Notes under the pieces: model-generated
Told to the model about the DNA's origin: nothing
The model's database searches: none
The model's input: only the letters and a program-made list of their open reading frames with translations
Shown: piece after piece, positions 55,677 to 62,532 of the stretch
Layout of the letters: every line of letters starts with the position of its first letter
Position numbering within the stretch: position 1 is the stretch's first letter
Source: Nostoc sp. UHCC 0702
GTDB lineage: Bacteria; Cyanobacteriota; Cyanobacteriia; Cyanobacteriales; Nostocaceae
Direction of reading: 5' to 3'
Assembly (NCBI GenBank): GCA_017164015.1
Contig: CP071065.1
Location: 1,826,501-1,890,500 of the forward strand
Length of the DNA: 64,000 bases
Made by a program: the position numbers and the translations under genes

Positions 55677-56223
55677 CAGATTCCATGATTCTGTAGAAAG
55701 TCAGGGCTGTGTTGCCGTAAACTTTCTCACGGCAAATTTCCCAAGCCGGAATTATTGGAGCTGTCCAAGCTTGGGGGCTGTGTTCTGCTACTAGTTCACC
55801 GTTGGCATCTAACAGTTGATGGTGGGCGATCGCTTCTAACACGGGCTGATACAATCCACTTGCATAAGGTGGATCAAAGTATATTCTGTCAAACTGTTTT
55901 CCTGATAAACTTTTTAGCTGCTGGATGACATCTCCCCGCAATACAAGCCATTCTTGTTCAGCATGAGCTACCTGCTGCCAATTTTGTCGGATAGTTGCAC
56001 AGGCTCGGCTCGATTGTTCAATCCCTATGACTAAGCTAGCTCCTCTACACAAAGCTTCTGCGCCCATTGAACCGCTACCGGCGCACAAATCCAAAAAGCG
56101 ACAACCTGCTATTGTTTCCTGCCAAATATTAAAAACTGCCTCCCTTACCCGCGAACTCGTGGGTCTGGTTTCTTGCCCTGGTAAAGTTTTAATCTGGCGA
56201 TTACCGTAGATTCTCAGACTCAT
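55669..56223 (-). CDS. rsmD: 16S rRNA (guanine(966)-N2)-methyltransferase RsmD
   Basis: A 184-residue SAM-dependent methyltransferase. N-terminal RPTSSRVREAVFNIW is the RsmD signature, FLDLCAGSGSMGAEALCRGA is the SAM-binding motif I, and IYFDPPYASGLY carries the catalytic DPPY that methylates the exocyclic amine of guanine. The length is normal. Position 966 lies in the decoding part of the small subunit. It is followed upstream on the same strand by hisH, after about 105 bp of GTCAATAGT-type repeats. Confidence 0.93.
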   Translation of the reverse strand: MSLRIYGNRQIKTLPGQETRPTSSRVREAVFNIWQETIAGCRFLDLCAGSGSMGAEALCRGASLVIGIEQSSRACATIRQNWQQVAHAEQEWLVLRGDVIQQLKSLSGKQFDRIYFDPPYASGLYQPVLEAIAHHQLLDANGELVAEHSPQAWTAPIIPAWEICREKVYGNTALTFYRIMESGE

Positions 56224-56330
56224 TGGTTATTAGTCATTAGTCAATGGTCAATAGTCAATGGTCAATAGTCAGCGGTCATTTTCAATTTTTAACAAATGAC
56301 AAAGGACAAATGACAAATGACAAAACAGAA
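56224..56330. repeat. STRR block: GTCAATAGTCAATG and GACAAATGACAAATG repeats
   Basis: 56227-56280 holds tandem TCAATGGTCAATAG heptad pairs; 56292-56326 holds GACAAAT repeats. They fill the gap between hisH and rsmD. Confidence 0.75.
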
Positions 56331-56966
56331 TTATGCAGCTATTTTCTCCCGGACTTGAGCAACAAAATTAGACAGGATTTGCAAGCCAATGTTAGAAGAT
56401 TTTTCGGGGTGAAATTGAACTGCTGTCAGGTTTTCATGAGCGATCGCAGCTGTAATTGTCTGAGTACCGTGGGTAACAGTTGCAGCACGAATTTCGGGAT
56501 CAATTGGGTCAACATAGTAGGAATGGACAAAATAAACCCAAGGTTGAGATGGTAAATGCTCCCACAAAATACTTTTTGGTTGAGTCACTTCCAGCTGATT
56601 CCAACCCATGTGAGGAATTGTAATTCCTGGTTCTGGACGAAACCGTTTGACTTTTCCTTTGACAATTCCTAGTCCTGGTTGGATACCTTCTGCACTTGCT
56701 TCAAAAAGAATTTGCAAACCTAAGCAGATTCCTAAGAAAGGTTTACCAGATGCGATGATATCTTTTATGGGTTGCTCTAAATCACGCGATCGCAAATGTT
56801 GCACTGCTGGATCAAAAGCGCCCACTCCAGGCAACACCACTGCATCCGCCTGTGCCAATTCTTTAGCAGAATGAGTAACCTTGGGAGTCGCTCCAGCTTT
56901 TTCTAAGCCTTTACAGACTGAGTGCAAATTTCCCATGTCGTAATCTACGACCGCAATAATTGGCAT
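56331..56966 (-). CDS. hisH: Imidazole glycerol phosphate synthase glutaminase subunit HisH
   Basis: A 211-residue class I glutamine amidotransferase. Catalytic Cys in GKPFLGICLGLQILFEAS, His and Glu in VQFHPEKSS, and the HisH oxyanion-strand start VVLPGVGAFDPAVQHL. It supplies ammonia to HisF in histidine biosynthesis. HisF is not in the window, as is common in cyanobacteria with scattered his genes. The start ATG at 56966 has a GGAGCAGG ribosome site upstream (seen as CCTGCTCC on the plus strand). It is divergent from the C15 peptidase-like gene. Confidence 0.95.
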   Translation of the reverse strand: MPIIAVVDYDMGNLHSVCKGLEKAGATPKVTHSAKELAQADAVVLPGVGAFDPAVQHLRSRDLEQPIKDIIASGKPFLGICLGLQILFEASAEGIQPGLGIVKGKVKRFRPEPGITIPHMGWNQLEVTQPKSILWEHLPSQPWVYFVHSYYVDPIDPEIRAATVTHGTQTITAAIAHENLTAVQFHPEKSSNIGLQILSNFVAQVREKIAA

Positions 56967-57024
56967 TGACCTGCTCCTTGTAATTTAATTATGGAGGGTT
57001 TCTCTATTCTAAATAATAATTGTT

Positions 57025-57546
57025 ATGACGAAAAGATTATTATTAACTTCTTTTGACACTTGGCTTGAGGATCAACAGTCAAATTCTTCCGATGATTTAT
57101 TACTAGAAGTTAACAAACTGGACTCGCTCCCCTTTGACTTAGAATTTTTACGCCTGCTACCTGTAGATGTGCAACTTGCTAGTTCGCAGGTAATTCAAAA
57201 AATCGCTGAATGGCAACCCGACTATATTATCTGTTGTGGTATGGCTGCCAAGCGCACACAATTAAGTCTGGAAGCAAATGCTAGCTGCGAAGATAGTGTT
57301 TTGCAAACAGCGGTTGATTTAGAGCAACTAGTCTTGGGAGCGTCGGCAGTTGAGATTAGCCATGACTGCGGGAAATTTGTTTGCGAAGGTCTTTATTATT
57401 CAGTGTTAAACTATCTCCACCAAAACCAACTGACTGCACGTTGTATCTTTGTCCACGTTCCAGTTTTAACTTCAGAAAACTTAGGAGGAATTCTCGCTGA
57501 TTTTGTATTAATTATTCACAAACTGGCACTTTCATTAAATTACTAG
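57025..57546 (+). CDS. Pyroglutamyl-peptidase I-like protein (peptidase C15)
   Basis: A 173-residue protein with the C15 fold. A conserved opening (LLLTSFDTW) leads to a Glu in the QLSLEANA region. A Cys lies in SHDCGKFVCEGLYYSVLN and a His in CIFVHVPVL, matching the Glu-Cys-His triad of pyroglutamyl peptidase I. It is shorter than the ~210-residue enzymes, and the N-terminal GxNPS-like loop is replaced by a divergent sequence (DQQSNSSDDL), so substrate range may differ. The next gene starts 11-31 bp downstream on the same strand, so the two may form an operon. Confidence 0.8.
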   Translation: MTKRLLLTSFDTWLEDQQSNSSDDLLLEVNKLDSLPFDLEFLRLLPVDVQLASSQVIQKIAEWQPDYIICCGMAAKRTQLSLEANASCEDSVLQTAVDLEQLVLGASAVEISHDCGKFVCEGLYYSVLNYLHQNQLTARCIFVHVPVLTSENLGGILADFVLIIHKLALSLNY

Positions 57547-57577
57547 CGTCTCTTAGTTGGAAAATGTATCTAAGTAT

Positions 57578-58933
57578 ATGTTGCCTTTGCTACTAAGTTT
57601 TCTCCTTGCCCAATCAACTCCTGCTGCACCACCGCCTGAAGAAGTAGTGCAACCGCAAGAAGTCCGCCCTTTACCAGGTCAATTGGATGGGGTGCCGACG
57701 TTTAACAGCAATAGTCCAGAACTAGTTTTGAAAGAAGGGATTTTACTGTCTACATTCCCGCCAGATGGGAAAAAAGTGCCAACAGCGCATTTAAATTTTC
57801 CGTTTCGCGGGCGATTTGATGTTTTTGCCCACCACATTGCTAGGGCTGAACCAGCAGAGGATCTGAGATCACTATATTTAGGAATAATTCTGCATAACCC
57901 CACCGCTGAGTCGGTGAAAGTGAATATCTTGCAGGGGGCGAGTTATTTAAGTCAACCAGATGCACCATTTATTGAGTTACCAACTTTGACTCAAAATATT
58001 TTGGGTACAGTTTTTGCAGGCCCGGGCGATCGCGTCATGTCTGATGTGCTGAGGGGACGACGACAAAATATTTTCCCCGCCCAAATTGTGATTCCAGCAG
58101 GACAAAGTCAGATGTTGCTAAATCTGCCGATTCCGGTGAAGGGACTAACACCGCCTTTAAATGGTCGGTCTACGTTGGTACGACTACGGAGTAATGGCAC
58201 AGTATATGCAGCTAGTCTTGCCATGTTTGCCCGAACTAATGCTGATGGTAGCGAACGTGCCCCTACATTAGAAGAGTGGCAAAATTTATTAAATAATGGT
58301 GATTTATCTGGGCCAAGGGATAAAACACCAACTCCCCTAGAGGAAACCGGCAAGCCCAGAATTTATGGTCGTGTGGCGGGAGTAGCTGCTGGTACTCAAT
58401 GGAAAGCATTATTAATAGATAATTCTCAAACCAAGTATTTAACTATTCCCCAGCCTGGTCAAGTGTTTTCCTATGCCCTTAGTACTCTGCATGGTGGAAC
58501 TTTGGGGACTGGTCAAATTCAAAGTGCCCCCATGCTGGTACGTTACCCAGATACTGCATATCGCGCTCATGGCAACTATGGAATTCAATATAGTTTGAAG
58601 TTGCCGTTATATAACAATACTTCAAGTCTGCAAAGAGTTGCTATATCGATACAAACACCATTGAAAGAAGACCAGTTGGGCAAACCAGGACTACGCTTTT
58701 TGAGTACACCAGCCCGGCAAACCTTTTTCCGGGGAAGCGTGCGGGTACGTTATAAAGATGACCAAGGCCAGCCGAAAACACAGTTTGTGCATTTGGTACA
58801 AAAGAGAGGACAACCTGGGGAACCGTTAGTTTTACTAAATATGAAGACAGGCGATCGCAGATTGGTAGAAGTAGACTTGCTTTATCCGCCAGACGCTACA
58901 CCACCGCAGGTATTGACTGTATCAACTCAATAG
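57578..58933 (+). CDS. DUF3370 exported protein
   Basis: A 451-residue protein from the ATG at 57578 (MLPLLLSFLLAQSTPAAPPP). The open frame begins seven codons earlier at a TTG, but the ATG gives a compact signal peptide. A proline-rich stretch (residues 12-40) leads into DUF3370, a beta-rich domain that is almost restricted to cyanobacteria, with VPTAHLNFPFRGRFDVFAHH near its start and VRYKDDQGQPKTQFVHLVQK near its end. Probably periplasmic or outer-membrane associated; function unknown. It follows the C15 peptidase-like gene closely. Confidence 0.85.
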   Translation: MLPLLLSFLLAQSTPAAPPPEEVVQPQEVRPLPGQLDGVPTFNSNSPELVLKEGILLSTFPPDGKKVPTAHLNFPFRGRFDVFAHHIARAEPAEDLRSLYLGIILHNPTAESVKVNILQGASYLSQPDAPFIELPTLTQNILGTVFAGPGDRVMSDVLRGRRQNIFPAQIVIPAGQSQMLLNLPIPVKGLTPPLNGRSTLVRLRSNGTVYAASLAMFARTNADGSERAPTLEEWQNLLNNGDLSGPRDKTPTPLEETGKPRIYGRVAGVAAGTQWKALLIDNSQTKYLTIPQPGQVFSYALSTLHGGTLGTGQIQSAPMLVRYPDTAYRAHGNYGIQYSLKLPLYNNTSSLQRVAISIQTPLKEDQLGKPGLRFLSTPARQTFFRGSVRVRYKDDQGQPKTQFVHLVQKRGQPGEPLVLLNMKTGDRRLVEVDLLYPPDATPPQVLTVSTQ

Positions 58934-59000
58934 GGAATAGGGAACTCTATTGCAGGGGTGCAGGGGTGCTTTGGATTTGTATCAGTAATTGAGTGAATGA

Positions 59001-59582
59001 TTAGAAGGGGGTTCCTTTTTCTTTTCTTTGTCGTTGCAATGCTTGTTCGTACCACTCTAATTCATCCAAAAATTGACCGACTCTCTTGGTCAAAGCTGCT
59101 TCTTGTGAAGCACCTGCTTCATCTAGAGAGTCGCCAATTTTGGAAATGGCAAAAATACTTGAAATAGTAGCCATTCCCATTTCTGAGAGAAAAGCGCGTA
59201 ACTGTATGGCTGCGCGCACTCCGCCAAAGCCACCAACTGAGTAGGAAACAATACCAGCGGGACGGAAAAAGTATTCCTCTAAATAGTGATCCATCAGATT
59301 GCTCAATCCTGGCTGAATCGAATGGTTATATTCTCCCGCAACAACTACAAAACCGTCTGCTGTTCGGATATGGTCTGCCAGTTCTTCCATCTTTGCAGGA
59401 GCCTGACCTTTACCATATTCCTTATACATCCGGTCTAAGATGCCAAAGTCATATTCTTTCGCATCCGCAAAAATCACTTCATGGTTTCTTTGCTGAAGCT
59501 GATCAATGATGAATCTGGCAGCTTTGATGCCCTGGCGATCGCTCCTGTAGGAACCATAGAAGACTAATGTTTTGAAACTCAT
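59001..59582 (-). CDS. NADPH-dependent FMN reductase family protein
   Basis: A 193-residue flavodoxin-like protein from the ATG at 59582 (MSFKTLVFYGSYRSDRQGIK). An in-frame start at 59603 adds seven residues and is less natural. The FMN-phosphate loop is GSYRSDRQG, and VVVAGEYNHSIQPGLSNLMD and GGFGGVRAAIQL are the other flavin contacts of the family. Members reduce FMN, quinones or azo compounds with NAD(P)H. It is soluble and has no operon partner. Confidence 0.88.
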   Translation of the reverse strand: MSFKTLVFYGSYRSDRQGIKAARFIIDQLQQRNHEVIFADAKEYDFGILDRMYKEYGKGQAPAKMEELADHIRTADGFVVVAGEYNHSIQPGLSNLMDHYLEEYFFRPAGIVSYSVGGFGGVRAAIQLRAFLSEMGMATISSIFAISKIGDSLDEAGASQEAALTKRVGQFLDELEWYEQALQRQRKEKGTPF

Positions 59583-59603
59583 AGTTCTCAAGTCTAGCCA
59601 CAA

Positions 59604-59939
59604 GTAGAATTTACCATCTGCTGGGTGTAAGATGCGATCGCTTTTTCCCCTTTTTATTAGAGGAAATCTCCGGCTGTGGCTATTGCTCAGGTATCCCGCA
59701 GGTCATCACCTCTAAACCAATCCGGCTTTGAAGCGCAGCGCGGGGTGCGATCGCAAAACTTTTCGGTGTACTGGCTTTTTAGAACTAATCAGCGCCGACA
59801 TGATATCAGTTCTGATTCTCAAGGCAATATTAAAAAAACCTTAATCTATCTCATGAAAGAAGGCATTAACTATTAAAATGTCAACAATAGTAATAAATCT
59901 TTACAAAAACCGTTCCTAACTTCTGTTGACTTTGTAGCC
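59604..59939. other. Gap upstream of the 74-residue gene
   Basis: It contains two HIP1-like GCGATCGC sites. A 66-codon frame with a GTG start (59676-59876) has no recognised family; it may be chance and is not called. No promoter motif was resolved. Confidence 0.35.
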
Positions 59940-60164
59940 ATGTTTTCATCTAAAGAAAGGGAAAAATTCTTTCATACACAACTGGTTAAATATGGCATAA
60001 ATTACCAAAAAGCCGCCAAAGTCGCCAGAATTATAGCCTCTGGTTGTCCAGATACCCTTTTGACTGAGGAAGAAATTCGACTTAGCAAACAAGTATGTCA
60101 AGACTGGTTAAGACAGCACCAGCGTGTAACTTCAATTTTAAGAGAGCATACGAAAATTCAGTAA
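59940..60164 (+). CDS. Small conserved cyanobacterial protein
   Basis: A 74-residue soluble protein beginning MFSSKEREKFFHTQLVKYGI, with strong helix propensity and alternating charges. Its repeated Lys/Glu/Arg composition and the pattern LLTEEEIRLSKQVCQDWLRQ give it a genuine coding look. I believe similar short proteins occur across Nostocales but cannot verify this here. There is no motif for catalysis or membrane insertion. The start is the only ATG before the conserved part. Confidence 0.65.
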   Translation: MFSSKEREKFFHTQLVKYGINYQKAAKVARIIASGCPDTLLTEEEIRLSKQVCQDWLRQHQRVTSILREHTKIQ

Positions 60165-60218
60165 CTAACATTTGACTGATGACTCTCAACAGTGGCATAT
60201 TTTTCTATTTGGAAGTCC

Positions 60219-60374
60219 CTAAAAGGACTGCTTGCAGTGTTTACTATTAGCAGGCATGGTATGTACAACACAGGTAGCGTTTAAAAACCATTCCAAATTG
60301 TAAGCGCCTATTGCAGTTGCAATAATAGACACTATAACTACCACAGTGGTAGTCCAAGGCTTAATCTCACGCAT
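60219..60374 (-). CDS. Putative small single-pass membrane protein (51 residues)
   Basis: The minus strand carries a 51-codon frame with an ATG at 60374 and TAG at 60219. It reads MREIKPWTTTVVVIVSIIAT, then a Tyr-Asn-Leu-Glu-Trp end to the helix and a Cys/His-bearing tail (ATCVVHTMPANSKHCKQSF). The layout is a charged start, one membrane helix (about residues 8-30) and two Cys in the tail, as in many real small membrane proteins. No clear ribosome site precedes the ATG. Too short for usual ORF cut-offs. Confidence 0.45.
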   Translation of the reverse strand: MREIKPWTTTVVVIVSIIATAIGAYNLEWFLNATCVVHTMPANSKHCKQSF

Positions 60375-60486
60375 AGATTATTTGTCATTATGGATTTTGT
60401 AAAGCATACTACAAACACGCTACCAGAACTATATCCATGCAGTGTGTTTACTTATACTATAGACAATAACTCAACACCACAACAAA

Positions 60487-60615
60487 AGCTGTCGTTATGA
60501 ATGGAGGAGCTGTCGTCACCACAAAGTTTGCGTTGATAACTAAAATAAACCCTGTGGTTATGAATGAATATTCTGTCGTTACCACAGCGAAAGCTGTACT
60601 TATAGCATTTTCCAG
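60487..60615 (+). repeat. 63-bp tandem repeat, readable as a 21-residue peptide repeat
   Basis: GTTATGAATG occurs at 60494 and again at 60557, and the surrounding 63-bp units align (GCTGTCGTTATGAATGG... / CCTGTGGTTATGAATGA...). Because 63 is a multiple of three, one frame reads AVVMNGGAVVTTKFALITKI then PVVMNEYSVVTTAKAVLIAF. A TAA lies just upstream in that frame, so a protein could start only at the ATG at 60497. Whether it is a small gene or a repeat is open. Confidence 0.4.
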
Positions 60616-60741
60616 TAAGCGCCAAGTACATCTAATAACCTCACCCCCGACCCCTCTCCGAACTCACGGAGAGGGGAGATAAAGCACAGCTTTATTGGGG
60701 TGAGGTTAAGGTGTACCTCACTTGCTTAGGAAAGGCTATAT
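60601..60741. mobile_element. MITE-like palindrome with TATAGC ends
   Basis: A 141-bp element with imperfect inverted ends TATAGCATTTTCCAGTAAGC (60601-60620) and GCTTAGGAAAGGCTATA (60725-60741). Inside are long arms AACCTCACCCCC...CCCCTCTCCG / CGGAGAGGGG...GGGGTGAGGTT. It overlaps the end of the 63-bp repeat region. Confidence 0.75.
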
Positions 60742-60767
60742 GAATGCTGAATCTGAAGTTTTATATA

Positions 60768-60916
60768 ATATCATGTCCGGTTAATTAGTTATAATTGCCC
60801 CAGTCATTGCACCCCACCCCCAACCCCTCCCCGTTCACGGGGAGGGGAAACAAAGCATAGCTTTGGTGGGGTGGGGTTCTTTGGTTTTTATAAGTAATAA
60901 ACAAAGGACATTATAT
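60768..60916. mobile_element. MITE with ATATCATGTCCG ends, copy 2
   Basis: A 149-bp palindromic element with ends ATATCATGTCCGG (60768) and GGACATTATAT (60916, one mismatch). In its interior, GCACCCCACCCCCAACCCCT...GGGGAGGGG and AAGCATAGCTTTGGTGGGGT are the reverse complement of copy 1 at 12328-12474. Confidence 0.8.
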
Positions 60917-60935
60917 AACAGATATAAATTACCTC

Positions 60936-62264
60936 TTATTGAAAACCCTTTGTGACCTTTTTTTGCCCCTTACTCTTGGGTTTAGATTTGTTAACTTCTG
61001 TGACAGCTTCTTGAAATAAGTTGTGCAGATGCATGGGGACACTGGCAATTTCTGGTAATTCTGGCTGGATAGGTTTACCAAATTCTTGTAAAAGTGTATC
61101 TAAGTCACTTTCCACGCTCAATTCTGGACGTTGCACAACAGCTTGCAATACCTTTTCTAATTGAGTTGGATACTGTTGGGCTAACCGATGCCAAATAAAG
61201 GCGTTAATACTTTTGTCCGTGAGGTAAAAGCGAATTAGTTTTTCAGCGCCTTCAATGCTTTGCCAATCTTCAGCTAACAAAATTGTTTGGATTTTACTGT
61301 ATGTTGGTAAAAACATTTGTCCCCAACGGGGATGAGAAATAGCTGTCACCTGTTCTGCTTTCTTCAGTTCGGCAGGTAAATCAACTTTTGGTATCATCAT
61401 TTTGCTGTTGCCATTTTTAGCATTAAATATCTCAGAAACAACTTTTGAGTCGCCACCAATTTCTGCAACAGCTGCTTTAATTTCCTCTTCGTCAACCCCA
61501 GCTTCTGCTGCCACCTCAGTTAGGGATTTGGAAGTATCAAGTCCTGCTGCTGTCAAGTGTTTTTCAGTGATGATTTCTTGGAATTCAGCGATTTTTTTAT
61601 TCAGTTGGTATCCTGGTAGGGTGATTTCATCGCTGGCAAAAAATTCAACAAACTGCTGATGATATGTCGCTACAGATTCCCAAGCTGCTTCTAGTAATTC
61701 TGGGGCATCGCTGTAAAGTTGATTTTTATAATTGTCTTTGAAATTACCAATGGCTACAGCAAGTTTTGGTTTACCTAACTTACCCAAGAGTGTGTAGGGG
61801 CCAGAAAATGTCCAGTAGCTATCAGTAACTGGAGAAATGCGAGTTAACAATATTTCTCCAGCTTTCAAGCGAGATAATGCTTGTAATATTTGGGTATTGT
61901 TTGGTTTGACAATGTAATGTTTATCTGTGAGCCAGTTGGTTAACTCAAAACCATCATCAAGGTTTTGAGTAATAGCAAATAAACCAATAAAACTATGATG
62001 CCAGCTTAAAATCAGGTTGCGATCGCTTGATGATAAATCAGAATGGTTGTCAATAAATAATTCTAGTGGTGAGTGATCACCGACTTTTCCTTCTGTGAGA
62101 AACCTGTCAATAATTAAATCCTGCTGTGTAGCATCGCCATTGCCACGGCGTAACTGTTGTGCTGCATAGGTTTCTAGTGCTTGTGCCAGTTCACCTTCGG
62201 CATCAAGGACAAAATTAACTAAAGCTTGTTTAAGGGCGTGCGATCGTTCTAATATGGCATCCAC
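60936..62264 (-). CDS. Conserved hypothetical protein
   Basis: A 442-residue soluble protein, helical at both ends, beginning MDAILERSHALKQALVNFVL. A more structured middle (SYWTFSGPYTLLGKLGKPKL) is followed by a helical part with an acidic segment EVAAEAGVDEEEIKAAVAEI, then a basic Lys-rich tail (NKSKPKSKGQKKVTKGF). I recognise no domain or catalytic motif. Its codon use and composition are those of a real chromosomal gene. It is not in an obvious operon: MITEs lie on its 3' side, and a repeat hairpin and an RTX gene lie upstream. Confidence 0.75.
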   Translation of the reverse strand: MDAILERSHALKQALVNFVLDAEGELAQALETYAAQQLRRGNGDATQQDLIIDRFLTEGKVGDHSPLELFIDNHSDLSSSDRNLILSWHHSFIGLFAITQNLDDGFELTNWLTDKHYIVKPNNTQILQALSRLKAGEILLTRISPVTDSYWTFSGPYTLLGKLGKPKLAVAIGNFKDNYKNQLYSDAPELLEAAWESVATYHQQFVEFFASDEITLPGYQLNKKIAEFQEIITEKHLTAAGLDTSKSLTEVAAEAGVDEEEIKAAVAEIGGDSKVVSEIFNAKNGNSKMMIPKVDLPAELKKAEQVTAISHPRWGQMFLPTYSKIQTILLAEDWQSIEGAEKLIRFYLTDKSINAFIWHRLAQQYPTQLEKVLQAVVQRPELSVESDLDTLLQEFGKPIQPELPEIASVPMHLHNLFQEAVTEVNKSKPKSKGQKKVTKGFQ

Positions 62265-62426
62265 AAGTAAATTTCTCGGTTGAATAGTTGTAGGTTATGG
62301 GTTCCGAGATCAATTTAGCATCTGGCAATAGCTAGATGTGTACGAATAAATAGGGAATGGGGGGAAATAATTCAACATTCCTAACTCTTAATATCAGCTT
62401 GGAGGCTTAAAAACCCGATTTTTACT

Positions 62427-62453
62427 CCTCCCTTTCCGTTTCGGAAAGGGAGG
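62427..62453 (-). terminator. Strong hairpin downstream of the second RTX-type gene
   Basis: A perfect 11-bp stem CCTCCCTTTCC (62427-62437) / GGAAAGGGAGG (62443-62453) with a 5-nt loop, about 80 bp past the stop of the minus-strand gene ending at 62533. On that strand it is followed by AGTAAAAATCGGGTTTTT. It may end transcription, although this hairpin type is also a dispersed cyanobacterial repeat. Confidence 0.5.
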
Positions 62454-62532
62454 CTGAGAGAAAGAGGTAGTAACGAACTCACGTCAAGAATAGAGTCGTA
62501 GCAAAAAGGGCAAGGAATCTTGCCACTACAAA

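Noticed and set aside
59676..59876. 66-codon frame with GTG start upstream of the 74-residue gene.
   Set aside because: No ribosome site, and the composition is not convincingly coding. It was left out but could be checked by comparison with relatives.
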